A stretch of DNA of 64,000 bases, from positions 124,001-188,000 of the forward strand of contig NZ_QBKN01000002.1 in NCBI RefSeq assembly GCF_003054175.1, given 5' to 3'. The notes below the pieces were generated by a model that searched no databases, was not told the origin of the DNA, and saw nothing but the letters and a program-made list of their open reading frames with translations. This stretch comes from Allosediminivita pacifica (GTDB lineage Bacteria > Pseudomonadota > Alphaproteobacteria > Rhodobacterales > Rhodobacteraceae). Both the position numbers and the translations under genes were made by a program. Numbering within the stretch: position 1 is the stretch's first letter; each line of letters opens with the position of its first letter. Positions 1-10,792 of this stretch are shown here, in pieces.

Positions 1-692
1 GCGCGGCTTTTCGCCTCCAGAGCATGCTTCACGTCCACCGGCGCCCAGGCCCCAGCCCCAACCCGCTCCAGCGTGCCGACGATGGAGCGCACCTGATTGT
101 GGAGGAAGGACCGCGCCCGCAGGAAGATGTGGATCTCGCGCCCGGCAAAGCCCTCCACCTCGGTCAGCGTCACCTCGTCCATGGTCTTGACCGGCGATTT
201 CGCCTGGCAGATCGACGACCGGAAGGTCGTGAAATCATGGTGCCCAAGCAGATGCGCCGCGCCTTCGCGCATCGCCTCGATGTCGAGCTCGTGCGGCACC
301 CGCCAGACCTGCCGCTTTTCCAGCGTCGGCGGCGCCCGCCGCACCAGGACGCGGTAGAGATACCGCCGCTCCACCGCCGAAAAGCGCGCATGCCAGTCCT
401 CCGACACCAGGGCGCAGTCCCGTATCGCCACCGGCGCGGGCTTCAGGTGGTAATTCAGCGCCTCGGACAGCCGGAAGGGTGTCCAGTCCTTCTCAAGATC
501 GCAATGCGCCACCTGCCCGCGCGCATGCACGCCCGCATCCGTCCGCCCGGCGGCGGCGATGGTGTGGTCGCGCTTTTCCAGCTTGGCGAGCGCGGCTTCG
601 ATCGCGCCCTGGACCGAGGGCTGATCTGCCTGCCGCTGCCAGCCGGAGAACGGCGTGCCGTCGTATTCCACGAGAAGAGCGTATCTTGGCAT
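1..692 (-). CDS. truA: tRNA pseudouridine(38-40) synthase TruA, 3' end beyond the window
   Basis: The protein converts uridines 38-40 of the tRNA anticodon arm to pseudouridine. The N-terminus reads [19 protein letters not shown], and the catalytic block [16 protein letters not shown] carries the family's catalytic Asp. The later part ([15 protein letters not shown] and [13 protein letters not shown]) is also typical. About 230 residues are visible; the family is usually 245-265 residues, so roughly 25 C-terminal residues lie to the left of base 1. The ATG is at 692-690. The gene is divergent from the ycjX-like gene, with about 105 bases between the two starts. Identity is secure; only the 3' end is missing. 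Confidence 0.95.
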   Translation of the reverse strand, partial: MPRYALLVEYDGTPFSGWQRQADQPSVQGAIEAALAKLEKRDHTIAAAGRTDAGVHARGQVAHCDLEKDWTPFRLSEALNYHLKPAPVAIRDCALVSEDWHARFSAVERRYLYRVLVRRAPPTLEKRQVWRVPHELDIEAMREGAAHLLGHHDFTTFRSSICQAKSPVKTMDEVTLTEVEGFAGREIHIFLRARSFLHNQVRSIVGTLERVGAGAWAPVDVKHALEAKSR

Positions 693-797
693 GGCGCGCG
701 ATCTAGCCTGCCAGGCCGCGCCGCGCAATCCACCCCCTCTGGCCACCACCGCGCCGAACCCCTATCTTCCCCCTTCAAGGGAACAAGGGGACGACAT

Positions 798-2210
798 TTG
801 GTCATCGGAACGCTTGCCGACACGCTCACCCGCGGCGTGGAGACCGTCACCGGCACCGTCAGCGAAACCTTCTTCGAGCCGGTGATCCGGCTCGGGGTCA
901 CGGGCCTGTCGCGCGCGGGCAAGACGGTCTTCATTACCTCGTTGGTGGCCAACATGCTCGACCGCGGGCGCATGCCGCAGCTCGCCGCCCAGACCGAGGG
1001 CCGCATCCTCACGGCCTACCTGCAGCCGCAGCCCGACGACACCATCCCGCGCTTCGACTACGAAACCCATCTCGGCGCGCTCACAGCACGCACGCCCCAC
1101 TGGCCCGACAGCACCCGCGCCGTGTCGGAACTGCGCCTGTCGCTGCGCGTGCGCCCCACCGGGCTCATCGCCGGCCTGCAGGGGCCGCGGGTGATCCATA
1201 TCGACATCGTCGACTACCCCGGCGAATGGCTGCTCGACCTCGGGCTGATGGACAAGGACTACGCCTCCTGGTCCGCCGACATGCTGGGCCGGCTCGACCA
1301 CCGCCCCGAGGGGCCGAAATTCATCGAGATGGCCCGCGCCGAGGACGCCAAGGCGCCCTTCGAGGAATCCCGCGCCCGCCAGCTTTCCGAGGCCTACACC
1401 CGCAGCCTGCACGCCGCCCGCGACGCGGGCTTTTCAGACTGTTCGCCGGGGCGCTTCCTGCTGCCCGGCGAAATGGCCGGCAGCCCCGTGCTGACCTTCG
1501 CGCCCCTGCCGCCGCAGGACGGCGCCCCGCGCAAGAGCCTCTGGCGCGAGATGGAACGCCGCTTCGACGCCTACAAGTCCCAGGTCGTCCGCCCCTTCTT
1601 CCGCGATCACTTCTCACGCATCGACCGGCAGGTGGTGCTGGTGGACGCGCTCGGCGCCATCCACGCCGGCCCCCGCGCGGTCGAGGACCTGCGCCGCACC
1701 ATGGCCGAGATCCTCTCGGCCTTCCGGCCCGGGCGCAACGCCTTCCTCAGCCAGCTGCTCATGGGCAAGCGGGTGGAGCGCATCCTTTTCGCCGCCACCA
1801 AGGCCGACCACCTGCACCACAGCCAGCACCCCCGCCTGACCGCCATCATGGAGGCGCTCATGCGCGATGCGCGCGACCGGGCGAGCTTTGCCGGCGCCCA
1901 TACGCAGGCCATGTCGCTGGCAGCCCTCCGCGCCACGACCGAGGAAACCCTGCGCCACGAGGGCGCCGACCTCGACGTGGTGCGCGGCACGCTGCAGGGC
2001 GGCAAGCGCGCCGCCTTCTACCCCGGCGACCTGCCCTCGGATCCGAACGCGCTCCTGAACCCCGCACGGCAGGGCGAGGCCGACTGGCTCGGCGGCGACT
2101 ACCGGATCATGAATTTCGAACCTCAGCCGCTCAGCCTCAAACCCGGCGACGGCCCGCCCCACATCCGCCTCGACCGCGCGGCACAGTTCCTGCTGGGGGA
2201 CCGGCTGTGA
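798..2210 (+). CDS. YcjX-family P-loop NTPase (DUF463)
   Basis: A 470-residue protein of the YcjX/DUF463 family, a predicted GTP/ATP-binding protein associated with envelope stress in enterobacteria. Its exact activity is not established. The P-loop GLSRAGKT is at residues 36-43 and a Walker-B-like DIVDYPGEW follows. I chose TTG at 798 because AAGGGGA lies about 7 bases upstream and the conserved family N-terminus begins here; reading further upstream only runs antisense to truA. Its stop overlaps the next gene by 4 bases, and the ycjF-like gene follows, so the ycjX-ycjF pairing is kept. Family call is strong; start moderately sure. Confidence 0.88.
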   Translation: MVIGTLADTLTRGVETVTGTVSETFFEPVIRLGVTGLSRAGKTVFITSLVANMLDRGRMPQLAAQTEGRILTAYLQPQPDDTIPRFDYETHLGALTARTPHWPDSTRAVSELRLSLRVRPTGLIAGLQGPRVIHIDIVDYPGEWLLDLGLMDKDYASWSADMLGRLDHRPEGPKFIEMARAEDAKAPFEESRARQLSEAYTRSLHAARDAGFSDCSPGRFLLPGEMAGSPVLTFAPLPPQDGAPRKSLWREMERRFDAYKSQVVRPFFRDHFSRIDRQVVLVDALGAIHAGPRAVEDLRRTMAEILSAFRPGRNAFLSQLLMGKRVERILFAATKADHLHHSQHPRLTAIMEALMRDARDRASFAGAHTQAMSLAALRATTEETLRHEGADLDVVRGTLQGGKRAAFYPGDLPSDPNALLNPARQGEADWLGGDYRIMNFEPQPLSLKPGDGPPHIRLDRAAQFLLGDRL

Positions 2211-2647
2211 GCCTCATCCTGCGCCCTGCCACCCCCACCGACGCCGGCGCCGTGGGCGCCATCCTGTCGGAGTTCGTCGACGACACCCCCTGGATGCCCC
2301 GCATCCACACCAGGGCCGAGGATCTCGCCCATGCCGGCGACCTCATCGCGCGAGGCTGGGTCACCGTGGCCGAGACCGATGGCGTGCAGGGCTTTCTCGC
2401 CCGCGACGGCGAGGACATACAGGCCCTCTACCTTACCGCACCCGCCCGCGGGCAGGGCATCGGCCGCGCGCTGCTCGAGGACGCCAAGGCCCGCAGCCCG
2501 CGCCTCCTGCTCTGGACCTTCGTCGCCAACGAGGGCGCCCGCCGCTTCTACGAACGGCACGGGTTCCGCGAGATGACCCGCACCACGGGCGACAACGACG
2601 AGGGCCTGCCCGACATCCGCCTTCTCTGGGAAAGGACCCACGCATGA
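2207..2647 (+). CDS. GNAT family N-acetyltransferase
   Basis: A 146-residue GCN5-related acetyltransferase. The acetyl-CoA-binding motif A is visible as LYLTAPARGQGIGRALL (R/Q-x-x-G-x-G/A type), followed by the motif-B-like WTFVANEGARRFYERHGF. The substrate cannot be read from the sequence. The GTG start at 2207 overlaps the ycjX stop (GTGA), and its own stop overlaps the next ATG (ATGA). It is therefore translationally coupled on both sides and sits inside the ycjX-ycjF pair. Confidence 0.88.
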   Translation: MSLILRPATPTDAGAVGAILSEFVDDTPWMPRIHTRAEDLAHAGDLIARGWVTVAETDGVQGFLARDGEDIQALYLTAPARGQGIGRALLEDAKARSPRLLLWTFVANEGARRFYERHGFREMTRTTGDNDEGLPDIRLLWERTHA

Positions 2648-3657
2648 GCACAAGCGACCGCCGGGGCCCCGTCCTGATTGACCTCGACGAGGAGAGCGCC
2701 GCCCCCCGCCCCGACGAGGCGCCGCCCATCCCCGACGACGACGTGGCCCCGCCGCCGCGCGGCCAGGCCATGGCCACCGTCGCCGCGCTCACCGCCCGCC
2801 GGCCCTCGCGGCTGTCCCGCTGGTTCTGGCGGCTGCTTGCCGCGCTGGTCACCACGTTGCTGTCGCTCGGAGCCTGGAACCTCGCCACCTCCCTGATCCA
2901 GCGCAACGAGATCCTCGGCTGGGGCGTCACCGCGCTCATCGCGCTCTTCGTGCTGGTGGTCCTGCTCATCGCCATCAAGGAAGTGGCCGTCTTCTACCGC
3001 CTCGCCCGCGTCGACCGCCTGCACCGCGACGCCACCCGCGTCCTGGCCGAGGCCGACCTCAAGGGCGCGCGCGACCTCACCGCCCGCCTGCACGACCTCT
3101 ACAGCGGGCGCGAGGACACCCGCTGGGGCCGCGAACGCCTCAAGGAACGCCAGGACGAGATCTTCGATGCCGAGGGCCTGATCCACCTCTCCGAGGACGC
3201 CCTCCTCGCGCCGCTGGACGCCGCCGCCCGGCGCGAGGTCGAGGCCGCGGCCCGCCAGGTGGCCACCGTCACCGCGCTCGTCCCTCTCGCGCTCGCCGAC
3301 GTGGTCGCGGCCTTCAGCGCCAACCTCCGCATGATCCGCCGCATCGGCGAGATCTATGGCGGTCGTTCCGGGACGCTGGGCAGCATGCGCCTCGCCCGCG
3401 CCGTCATGAGCCACCTCGTCGCCACCGGCGCCGTGGCCGTGGGGGACGACATGCTCGAGCCCATCCTCGGCTCGGGCCTGCTGGGCAAGCTTTCGCGCCG
3501 CTTCGGCGAAGGCCTCGTGAACGGCGCGCTCACCGCCCGCGTCGGCGTCGCCGCCATGGAGGTCTGCCGCCCCCTGCCCTTCTCGCGCAAGGCCCGCCCC
3601 TCGGTCCGCGCGATCATTCGCACCTCGCTCAGCGGCCTCGTCCCCGGCCAGAAGTAA
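2644..3657 (+). CDS. YcjF-like inner-membrane protein (TIGR01620/DUF697)
   Basis: A 337-residue membrane protein resembling E. coli YcjF. It has an acidic, proline-rich N-terminal 45 residues, two adjacent hydrophobic segments at about 62-83 and 92-116, and a C-terminal DUF697-like domain (ALVPLALADVVAAFSANLRM, then IGEIYGGRSG). In E. coli ycjX and ycjF are neighbours in the phage-shock regulon; function here is by analogy only. The start is fixed by the ATGA overlap with the acetyltransferase gene. Confidence 0.85.
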   Translation: MSTSDRRGPVLIDLDEESAAPRPDEAPPIPDDDVAPPPRGQAMATVAALTARRPSRLSRWFWRLLAALVTTLLSLGAWNLATSLIQRNEILGWGVTALIALFVLVVLLIAIKEVAVFYRLARVDRLHRDATRVLAEADLKGARDLTARLHDLYSGREDTRWGRERLKERQDEIFDAEGLIHLSEDALLAPLDAAARREVEAAARQVATVTALVPLALADVVAAFSANLRMIRRIGEIYGGRSGTLGSMRLARAVMSHLVATGAVAVGDDMLEPILGSGLLGKLSRRFGEGLVNGALTARVGVAAMEVCRPLPFSRKARPSVRAIIRTSLSGLVPGQK

Positions 3658-3673
3658 CGCGCCGCGCCCCCGG

Positions 3674-3730
3674 CTTCTTCTTGGCAGAAATATTCCGGGG
3701 GAGCGGCCGCAGGCCGCGGGGGCAGAGCCC
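3674..3730 (+). repeat. Rhodobacterales-type intergenic hairpin repeat, copy 1
   Basis: The text TTCTTCTTGGCAGAAATATT, then a run of G and the palindrome GCGGCCGCAGGCCGC, then GGGGGCAGAGCCC, matches a layout I know from many Rhodobacteraceae genomes, just after gene ends. A second, diverged copy is at 14791-14840. Copy 1 lies 17 bases after the ycjF-like stop codon. It may help end transcription, but it has no T-run. Confidence 0.6.
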
Positions 3731-3755
3731 ACTTGCCGCCCTGCGCCCCGCACCG

Positions 3756-3950
3756 TCACTCGGGCCCTGACGCCGCCCCTGCCAGCCACTGCGTGAAGCG
3801 CGCCATGGCCGGGCTCACCGCCCGGTCCGAGGGCCAGGCGACGTAGTAGCGCCCCGCCGGTACCGTGATCCCGAAGGGTTGCGCCAGCCGCCCCTCGGCA
3901 AGCTGCCGCGCCAACTCGCCACCGGCTTGCGCGCCACGGCACACAGGCAG
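3756..3950 (-). pseudogene. LysR-type regulator, C-terminal remnant
   Basis: The last ~60 codons before the stop at 3756 read like the end of a GcvA-type LysR effector domain: LARQLAEGRLAQPFG, VPAGRYYVAWPSD, then SPAMARFTQWL. Upstream of about 3950 the homology stops abruptly at the G-rich repeat (3963-4000). No helix-turn-helix or first effector half is present. The gene is therefore a 3' fragment and not functional. The exact left limit of homology is approximate. Confidence 0.6.
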
Positions 3951-3962
3951 CCAGCGTGCACC

Positions 3963-4000
3963 ATCCCCTTCCCCTGTCAGGGGGAGGGCCAGGGAGGGGG
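3963..4000. repeat. G-rich REP-like inverted repeat, copy 1
   Basis: A 38-base C/G-rich inverted repeat. Its reverse complement matches 50589-50626 at 35 of 38 positions by my count. The core is CCCTCCCCCTGACAGGGG, which can fold as a hairpin. It lies exactly where the LysR remnant loses homology, so it may mark a deletion or recombination junction. Such short G/C palindromes occur dispersed in many proteobacteria. Confidence 0.6.
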
Positions 4001-4054
4001 AGTAGGCTGTTGAGAGAGGGGCAGCGCAACACCGCGCCCCGGGCCGTGCAGCCC

Positions 4055-4135
4055 GGGACATCCCTAAGACCCGGTTAATCCGGATCCCCAAGTCCTTGAT
4101 TTATATGACACCCCAAAATGTCCCGGCCCGGGACA
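4055..4135 (-). repeat. ~81-bp palindrome-containing element, copy A
   Basis: Read on the minus strand it begins with the perfect 17-base palindrome TGTCCCGGGCCGGGACA (4135-4119), continues for 58 bases, and ends in TGTCCC at 4060-4055. The length and internal landmarks match copies B (46939-47019) and C (48856-48935). A and B agree at about 52 of 81 ungapped positions by hand count, with TCAA at the same offset of 36 bases in all three. In copy A the palindrome is 33 bases downstream of the ileS stop and is followed by TTTT on the ileS strand, so it could also end ileS transcription. Confidence 0.65.
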
Positions 4136-4168
4136 CCCCAGGACGGCCCTGCCGCCCGGGGTATCCGT

Positions 4169-7156
4169 TCAGCCCAGCGCCTCGTCGCAGCGGGCGCAGG
4201 TGTCGGGGTGGGAATGGGTGCCCACGTCCGGCAGGATCTTCCAGCAGCGCTGGCATTTCTGCCCCTCGGCCCGCTCGAAGACCACGCCCACGTTCTCGAC
4301 CTCCGGCAGGCGGAAGGCCTCCTGCGGGGCCGGATCGCCGGTCAGGCTGATGTCCGACGTGATGCAGAGATCGGCGAAGTTCACCGTCTTCAGCGCCGCC
4401 AGCATGGCCTCGTCCTCGACGTGCACCACCGGCGCCGCCTCGAGGCTCGCCCCGATCACCTTCTCGCTCCGCTGCACCTCCAGCGCGGCCGTGACCGCCC
4501 GGCGGGCGCGGCGCACCATCTGCCACTTCTCCGACAGCGCCGGATCGCGCCAGTCGGCGGGCGTCTCGGGCATGTCCTGCAGGTGGATAGAGCTCTGCTC
4601 GCCCGGGAACCGCTCCAGCCAGACCTCTTCCATCGTGAAGACCAGCACCGGCGCCAGCCAGGTGGTCAGCCGGTGGAACAGCAGGTCCATCACGGTCCGG
4701 GCAGCGCGCCGCCGCTCGGTATCCCCGTCGCAGTAGAGCGCGTCCTTGCGGATGTCGAAGTAGTAGGCCGACAGGTCCACGGTGCAGAACTGGAAGACCT
4801 GCTGGAAGACGTGCTGGAAATCGAAGGCGCGGTAGCCCTCGCGCACCACCTCGTCCAGCTCCGCCAGCCGGTGGAGCACCCACTGCTCCAACTCCGGCAT
4901 CTCCTCGCGGGCAACCCGGTCGCCCTCCTCGAAATGCGCCAGCGCCCCGAGCATGAACCGCAGCGTGTTGCGCAGGCGGCGATAGCTGTCGGCGGTGCCC
5001 TTCAGGATCTCGGGCCCGATCCGCTGGTCGGCGGTGTAATCCGCCTGCGCCACCCAGAGCCGCAGGATGTCGGCGCCGTACTGCTTGACCACTTCCTCGG
5101 GCACGATGGTGTTGCCGAGCGACTTGGACATCTTGTTGCCCTTTTCGTCCAGCGTGAAGCCATGCGTGACCACGTTGCGATAGGGCGCACGGCCGGTGGT
5201 GCCCACCGACTGCAGCAGCGAGGAATGGAACCAGCCCCGGTGCTGGTCAGTGCCTTCCATGTAGACGTCGGCGATGCCGTCCTTCGTCCCGTCGGGCCGG
5301 TCGCGCAACACGAAGGCGTGGGTCGAGCCGCTGTCGAACCACACGTCGAGGATGTCGAAGACCTGCACCCACTCGGAGGCGTCGTAGTCGTTGCCGAGGA
5401 ACCGCTCCTTGGCGCCGTCCTTGTACCAGGCATCGGCGCCCTCGGCCTCGAAGGCCTCGAGGATGCGGGCGTTGACCTTCTCATCGCGCAGCAGGAAGTC
5501 CGGCTCGGTCGGCCGCGCGCCTTTCTTGACGAAACAGGTCAGCGGCACGCCCCAGGCGCGCTGGCGCGACAGCACCCAGTCGGGCCGACCTTCCATCATG
5601 GAATGCAGCCGGTTGCGGCCGGTCTTGGGCGTCCACTTCACCTGGTCGATGCAGGTCAGCGCGCGTTCGCGGATGGTCTTGCCGTTCTGGTCCTGCCCGT
5701 CGCCCACGGGCCGGTCGATGGCGGCGAACCACTGCGGCGTGTTGCGGAAGATGACCGGCGCCTTGGAGCGCCAGGAATGCGGGTAGGAGTGCTTGATCTT
5801 GCCACGTGCCAGCAGGCCTCCGACCTCGACAAGCTTGTCGATGACCGCCTTGTTGGCGTCGCCCTCCTTGCCGTTTGCCTTTAGGATGCGCGTCCCCCCG
5901 AAGAACGGCAGATCCTCGCGGAAGCTGCCGTCGTCCATCACGTTGTAGGTGATGACCCGGTCGAGCATACCGAGCCCGCGGTAGAGCTCGTATTCCTCCA
6001 TCCCGTGCGAGGGAGCGCAGTGCACGAATCCGGTGCCCTCCTCGTCAGTGACGAAATCGGCGGCGCGGAAGTCGCGTGCATCGTCCCATTCGCCATTCGC
6101 ACCCTCGACGCCCGCCAGCGGGTGCTGAAGCGTCAGGCCCGCCAGCTGTGCAGACGTCACGTCGCGCACGCGGCGCCATTGGCCCTCCTCCAGGCGCGCC
6201 TTGGCAAAGGTCTGCGCCGCCAGCTTGTCGGCCAGGATGAACCGCTCGCCCACGTTCGCCCAGCATTCCTCGGGCGTGCCGGTGACCTCGTACAGCCCGT
6301 AGGAGAAGCTTTCGCCGAAGACCACGGCCTTGTTCGAGGGGATCGTCCAGGGCGTGGTCGTCCAGATCACCACCTTGGCACCCACCAGCGCGTCGCGCGC
6401 CTCGGCCTTCGCTGCCGCAATGCCCTCGCGCTCCTCGTCGGACATCTCCTCGTCCGAGACATCCGCCTCGGGCAGGCGGAACTCGGTCACCGGGAACTTC
6501 ACCCAGATCGTGAAGCTCTCCTTGTCGTGGTACTCCACCTCGGCCTCGGCCAGCGCGGTCTCCTCGACCGGCGACCACATCACGGGCTTGGAGCCCTGGT
6601 AGAGCGTGCCGTTCATCAGGAACTTCTGGAATTCCTCGGCGATCACCCGCTCGGCGTGGAAGTCCATGGTGAGGTAGGGATCGGCCCAGTTGCCGGTGAT
6701 GCCCAGCCGCTTGAACTCGTCGCGCTGCACACCGATCCAGCCCTCGGCGAAGCTCCGGCATTCCTGCCGGAAGTCGATGACCGGCACCTCGTCCTTGTTC
6801 TTGCCCTTCTTCCGGTACTGTTCCTCGATCTTCCACTCGATCGGCAGGCCGTGGCAGTCCCAGCCGGGGATGTAGCGTGCGTCGTGACCCATCATCTGGT
6901 GCGAGCGCACGATCATGTCCTTGATCGTCTTGTTCAGCGCGTGACCGATGTGCAGGTGACCGTTGGCATAGGGAGGGCCGTCATGCAGCGTGAAGGGCGG
7001 ACGGTCGCCTGCCTCTTCACGCAGGCGGTCGTAGACGCCGATCTCGTTCCAGCGTTCCAGCCAGCCCGGCTCGCGCTTGGGCAGACCCGCCCGCATGGGA
7101 AAATCGGTCTTGGGAAGGTTCAGGGTGTCTTTGTAGTCAGGCGTGTCGGCGCACAT
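4169..7156 (-). CDS. ileS: Isoleucine-tRNA ligase
   Basis: A cytoplasmic class I aminoacyl-tRNA synthetase that charges tRNA-Ile. It is 995 residues, slightly long for bacteria. The HIGH signature is in PPYANGHLHIGHALNK near residue 60, the KMSKS loop in EKGNKMSKSLGN, and the editing domain contains WTTTPWTIPSNKAV. The C-terminal zinc knuckle CQRCW followed by CARCDEALG closes the protein. The ATG at 7156 gives the family N-terminus (YKDTLNLPKTDFPMRAGLPK). It stands alone on the minus strand with a hairpin-rich 365-base region upstream. Confidence 0.98.
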   Translation of the reverse strand: MCADTPDYKDTLNLPKTDFPMRAGLPKREPGWLERWNEIGVYDRLREEAGDRPPFTLHDGPPYANGHLHIGHALNKTIKDMIVRSHQMMGHDARYIPGWDCHGLPIEWKIEEQYRKKGKNKDEVPVIDFRQECRSFAEGWIGVQRDEFKRLGITGNWADPYLTMDFHAERVIAEEFQKFLMNGTLYQGSKPVMWSPVEETALAEAEVEYHDKESFTIWVKFPVTEFRLPEADVSDEEMSDEEREGIAAAKAEARDALVGAKVVIWTTTPWTIPSNKAVVFGESFSYGLYEVTGTPEECWANVGERFILADKLAAQTFAKARLEEGQWRRVRDVTSAQLAGLTLQHPLAGVEGANGEWDDARDFRAADFVTDEEGTGFVHCAPSHGMEEYELYRGLGMLDRVITYNVMDDGSFREDLPFFGGTRILKANGKEGDANKAVIDKLVEVGGLLARGKIKHSYPHSWRSKAPVIFRNTPQWFAAIDRPVGDGQDQNGKTIRERALTCIDQVKWTPKTGRNRLHSMMEGRPDWVLSRQRAWGVPLTCFVKKGARPTEPDFLLRDEKVNARILEAFEAEGADAWYKDGAKERFLGNDYDASEWVQVFDILDVWFDSGSTHAFVLRDRPDGTKDGIADVYMEGTDQHRGWFHSSLLQSVGTTGRAPYRNVVTHGFTLDEKGNKMSKSLGNTIVPEEVVKQYGADILRLWVAQADYTADQRIGPEILKGTADSYRRLRNTLRFMLGALAHFEEGDRVAREEMPELEQWVLHRLAELDEVVREGYRAFDFQHVFQQVFQFCTVDLSAYYFDIRKDALYCDGDTERRRAARTVMDLLFHRLTTWLAPVLVFTMEEVWLERFPGEQSSIHLQDMPETPADWRDPALSEKWQMVRRARRAVTAALEVQRSEKVIGASLEAAPVVHVEDEAMLAALKTVNFADLCITSDISLTGDPAPQEAFRLPEVENVGVVFERAEGQKCQRCWKILPDVGTHSHPDTCARCDEALG

Positions 7157-7521
7157 CGGGTGTGTCCTCGGGCGATACGGGAATTTCGGGTGAGGTCGGC
7201 GCGGCGGCGCATGCGCCTTTGTCCCGGCGGTCCGTTGTCAGGACGCCGGGCATGTAATTCGGATGATGATCGCGAAAAGGCCCATCATGGGCTGGGGTAT
7301 AGACGCCGGGCGTCTGCACGTCCAGTGGGGGTGGAAACCCACCCGGCCGGTCCCGGACCAACGGAAAAATTGCAGGTCCTGCGGGACACGGCCAGGCGGG
7401 CTTGCGCGAAATCGAATGGGCGAAATGGCCGTAAGACGTCACCTCGGTACAATGAGGACAAACTACGCCGCGTAGGAACCTCACGTCAGTCGGGAATTCC
7501 TTACTTTTGCCCCAATTCCCT
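7157..7521 (-). promoter_or_regulatory. ileS upstream region with serial hairpins
   Basis: The 365 bases between the VIT-family gene stop and ileS hold no convincing gene. They contain an unusual number of short perfect inverted repeats, in ileS order: GCAGGTCCTGC type (7382-7372), GGTCC/GGACC (7359-7349), GGGTGG/CCACCC with a 4-base loop (7344-7329), AGACGCC/GGCGTCT (7315-7301), GCCCA/TGGGC followed by CTTTT on the ileS strand (7292-7280), and the palindrome GGCGCATGCGCC (7217-7206). An interrupted repeat GGGAATT/AATTCCC lies near 7490-7525. This could be a structured 5' leader. No promoter hexamers could be assigned with confidence. Confidence 0.35.
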
Positions 7522-8241
7522 TCAGAGCGTGAACAGCGTTCCGACGACATAGGCGATTCCCGCCGCCGCCCCGCCGATGGCAAAGGTCTCGGCACCGGAC
7601 CGCCACCATGGGCTGAGCGACCAGTGGCTCTTGGCGGCGCCGATGACGAAGAACCATGCCAGCGTCAGCAAGGCGGAGATCGTGAACGCTTTCGGGATCC
7701 CGAGCAGGAACGGCAGCAGCGGGATGAACCCCGACACGAGGAAGGCGCCGAAGGTCGCGAACGCCGCGCGCATCGGGTGCGGTTCCGTCGGCGAAACGCC
7801 GTATTCGCCCTCGAGCATCGTCGTGACCCAGGCCTCGCGACTGGCGGCGATCTGGTCGACGGCGGCGTCCAGCGTCTCACCATGCAGCCCCCGCTGCGAC
7901 AGGATCTCGCGCAGTTCACGGCGCTCGCCCTCGGGAAAGCGATCGATGTGATCGATCTCGACCGCGCGGAGGCGGCGCATGTCATCGAGCTCCGCCTTGG
8001 TGCCCGAGTAGTTGCCCGCCGCCATTGAAAACCCGTCGGCAAAGACGTTGGCCAGGCCCAGTGCGACGATCACGAAGGGCGAAAGCCCCGCCCCCGCCAC
8101 GCCCGCGACGATGGCAAAGGTGGTCACCCCGCCGTCGATCGCGCCGTAGATCATGTCGCGCAGGTGACTGCGCGCCGGCCCCTCGCGAAGGCGGTTGGTG
8201 ATATCCTCGGGAGCGTGGGAATGGTCGGTTGGCTGGGCCAC
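7522..8241 (-). CDS. VIT1/CCC1 family iron/manganese transporter
   Basis: A 239-residue inner-membrane protein of the VIT1/CCC1 family, which exports or sequesters Fe(II)/Mn(II). Family features are the first segment (IYGAIDGGVTTFAIVAGVAG), the second (LGLANVFADGFSMAAGNY), a polar cytoplasmic metal-binding-type middle rich in Glu/Asp, and three more hydrophobic segments in the C-terminal 90 residues. The ATG at 8241 is preceded on its strand by GGAGGTAC. It is divergent from tex. The metal carried is not decided by sequence. Confidence 0.88.
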   Translation of the reverse strand: MAQPTDHSHAPEDITNRLREGPARSHLRDMIYGAIDGGVTTFAIVAGVAGAGLSPFVIVALGLANVFADGFSMAAGNYSGTKAELDDMRRLRAVEIDHIDRFPEGERRELREILSQRGLHGETLDAAVDQIAASREAWVTTMLEGEYGVSPTEPHPMRAAFATFGAFLVSGFIPLLPFLLGIPKAFTISALLTLAWFFVIGAAKSHWSLSPWWRSGAETFAIGGAAAGIAYVVGTLFTL

Positions 8242-8454
8242 GGGGGTACCTCCTGTTGGCCGGGCTGATTGCGCGCGATAATGCCCGAGGCGCCCACCGG
8301 TTCAAGCCACGGTGGCGCCGCAGGCCTTGGCGCGTGACCCCAGCGCCCCTCTCGGCGCCTGCGGGCCGATCCGGCCGCCGCACCCCCTGCGCCCTCTTGG
8401 CGGAAGGGCCGGCGGAGGCTAGACAGGCGCTCCGACCCCGAACAGGAGCCGCAA

Positions 8455-10788
<2,334 letters not shown>

Positions 10789-10792
10789 GGGC

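Larger units (their letters stand above)
3658..4168. other. Intergenic debris region between ycjF-like gene and ileS
   Basis: This 511-base stretch holds no intact gene. From left to right it contains a Rhodobacterales-type hairpin repeat, a LysR-type regulator C-terminal remnant on the minus strand, a G-rich inverted repeat, and the ~81-bp element A that ends 33 bases before the ileS stop codon. Each is listed separately. Confidence 0.7.

Noticed and set aside
24-797. In-frame extension upstream of the ycjX-like gene
   Set aside because: It is antisense to truA and has no homology; the conserved protein begins at TTG 798 with a good ribosome site.
7137-7595. A 152-codon minus-strand ORF across the ileS leader, and a 70-codon plus-strand ORF at 7263-7475
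   Set aside because: Composition is Pro/Arg/Cys-rich as expected from antisense or intergenic GC-rich DNA, no ribosome site, and both overlap the hairpin cluster or true genes.
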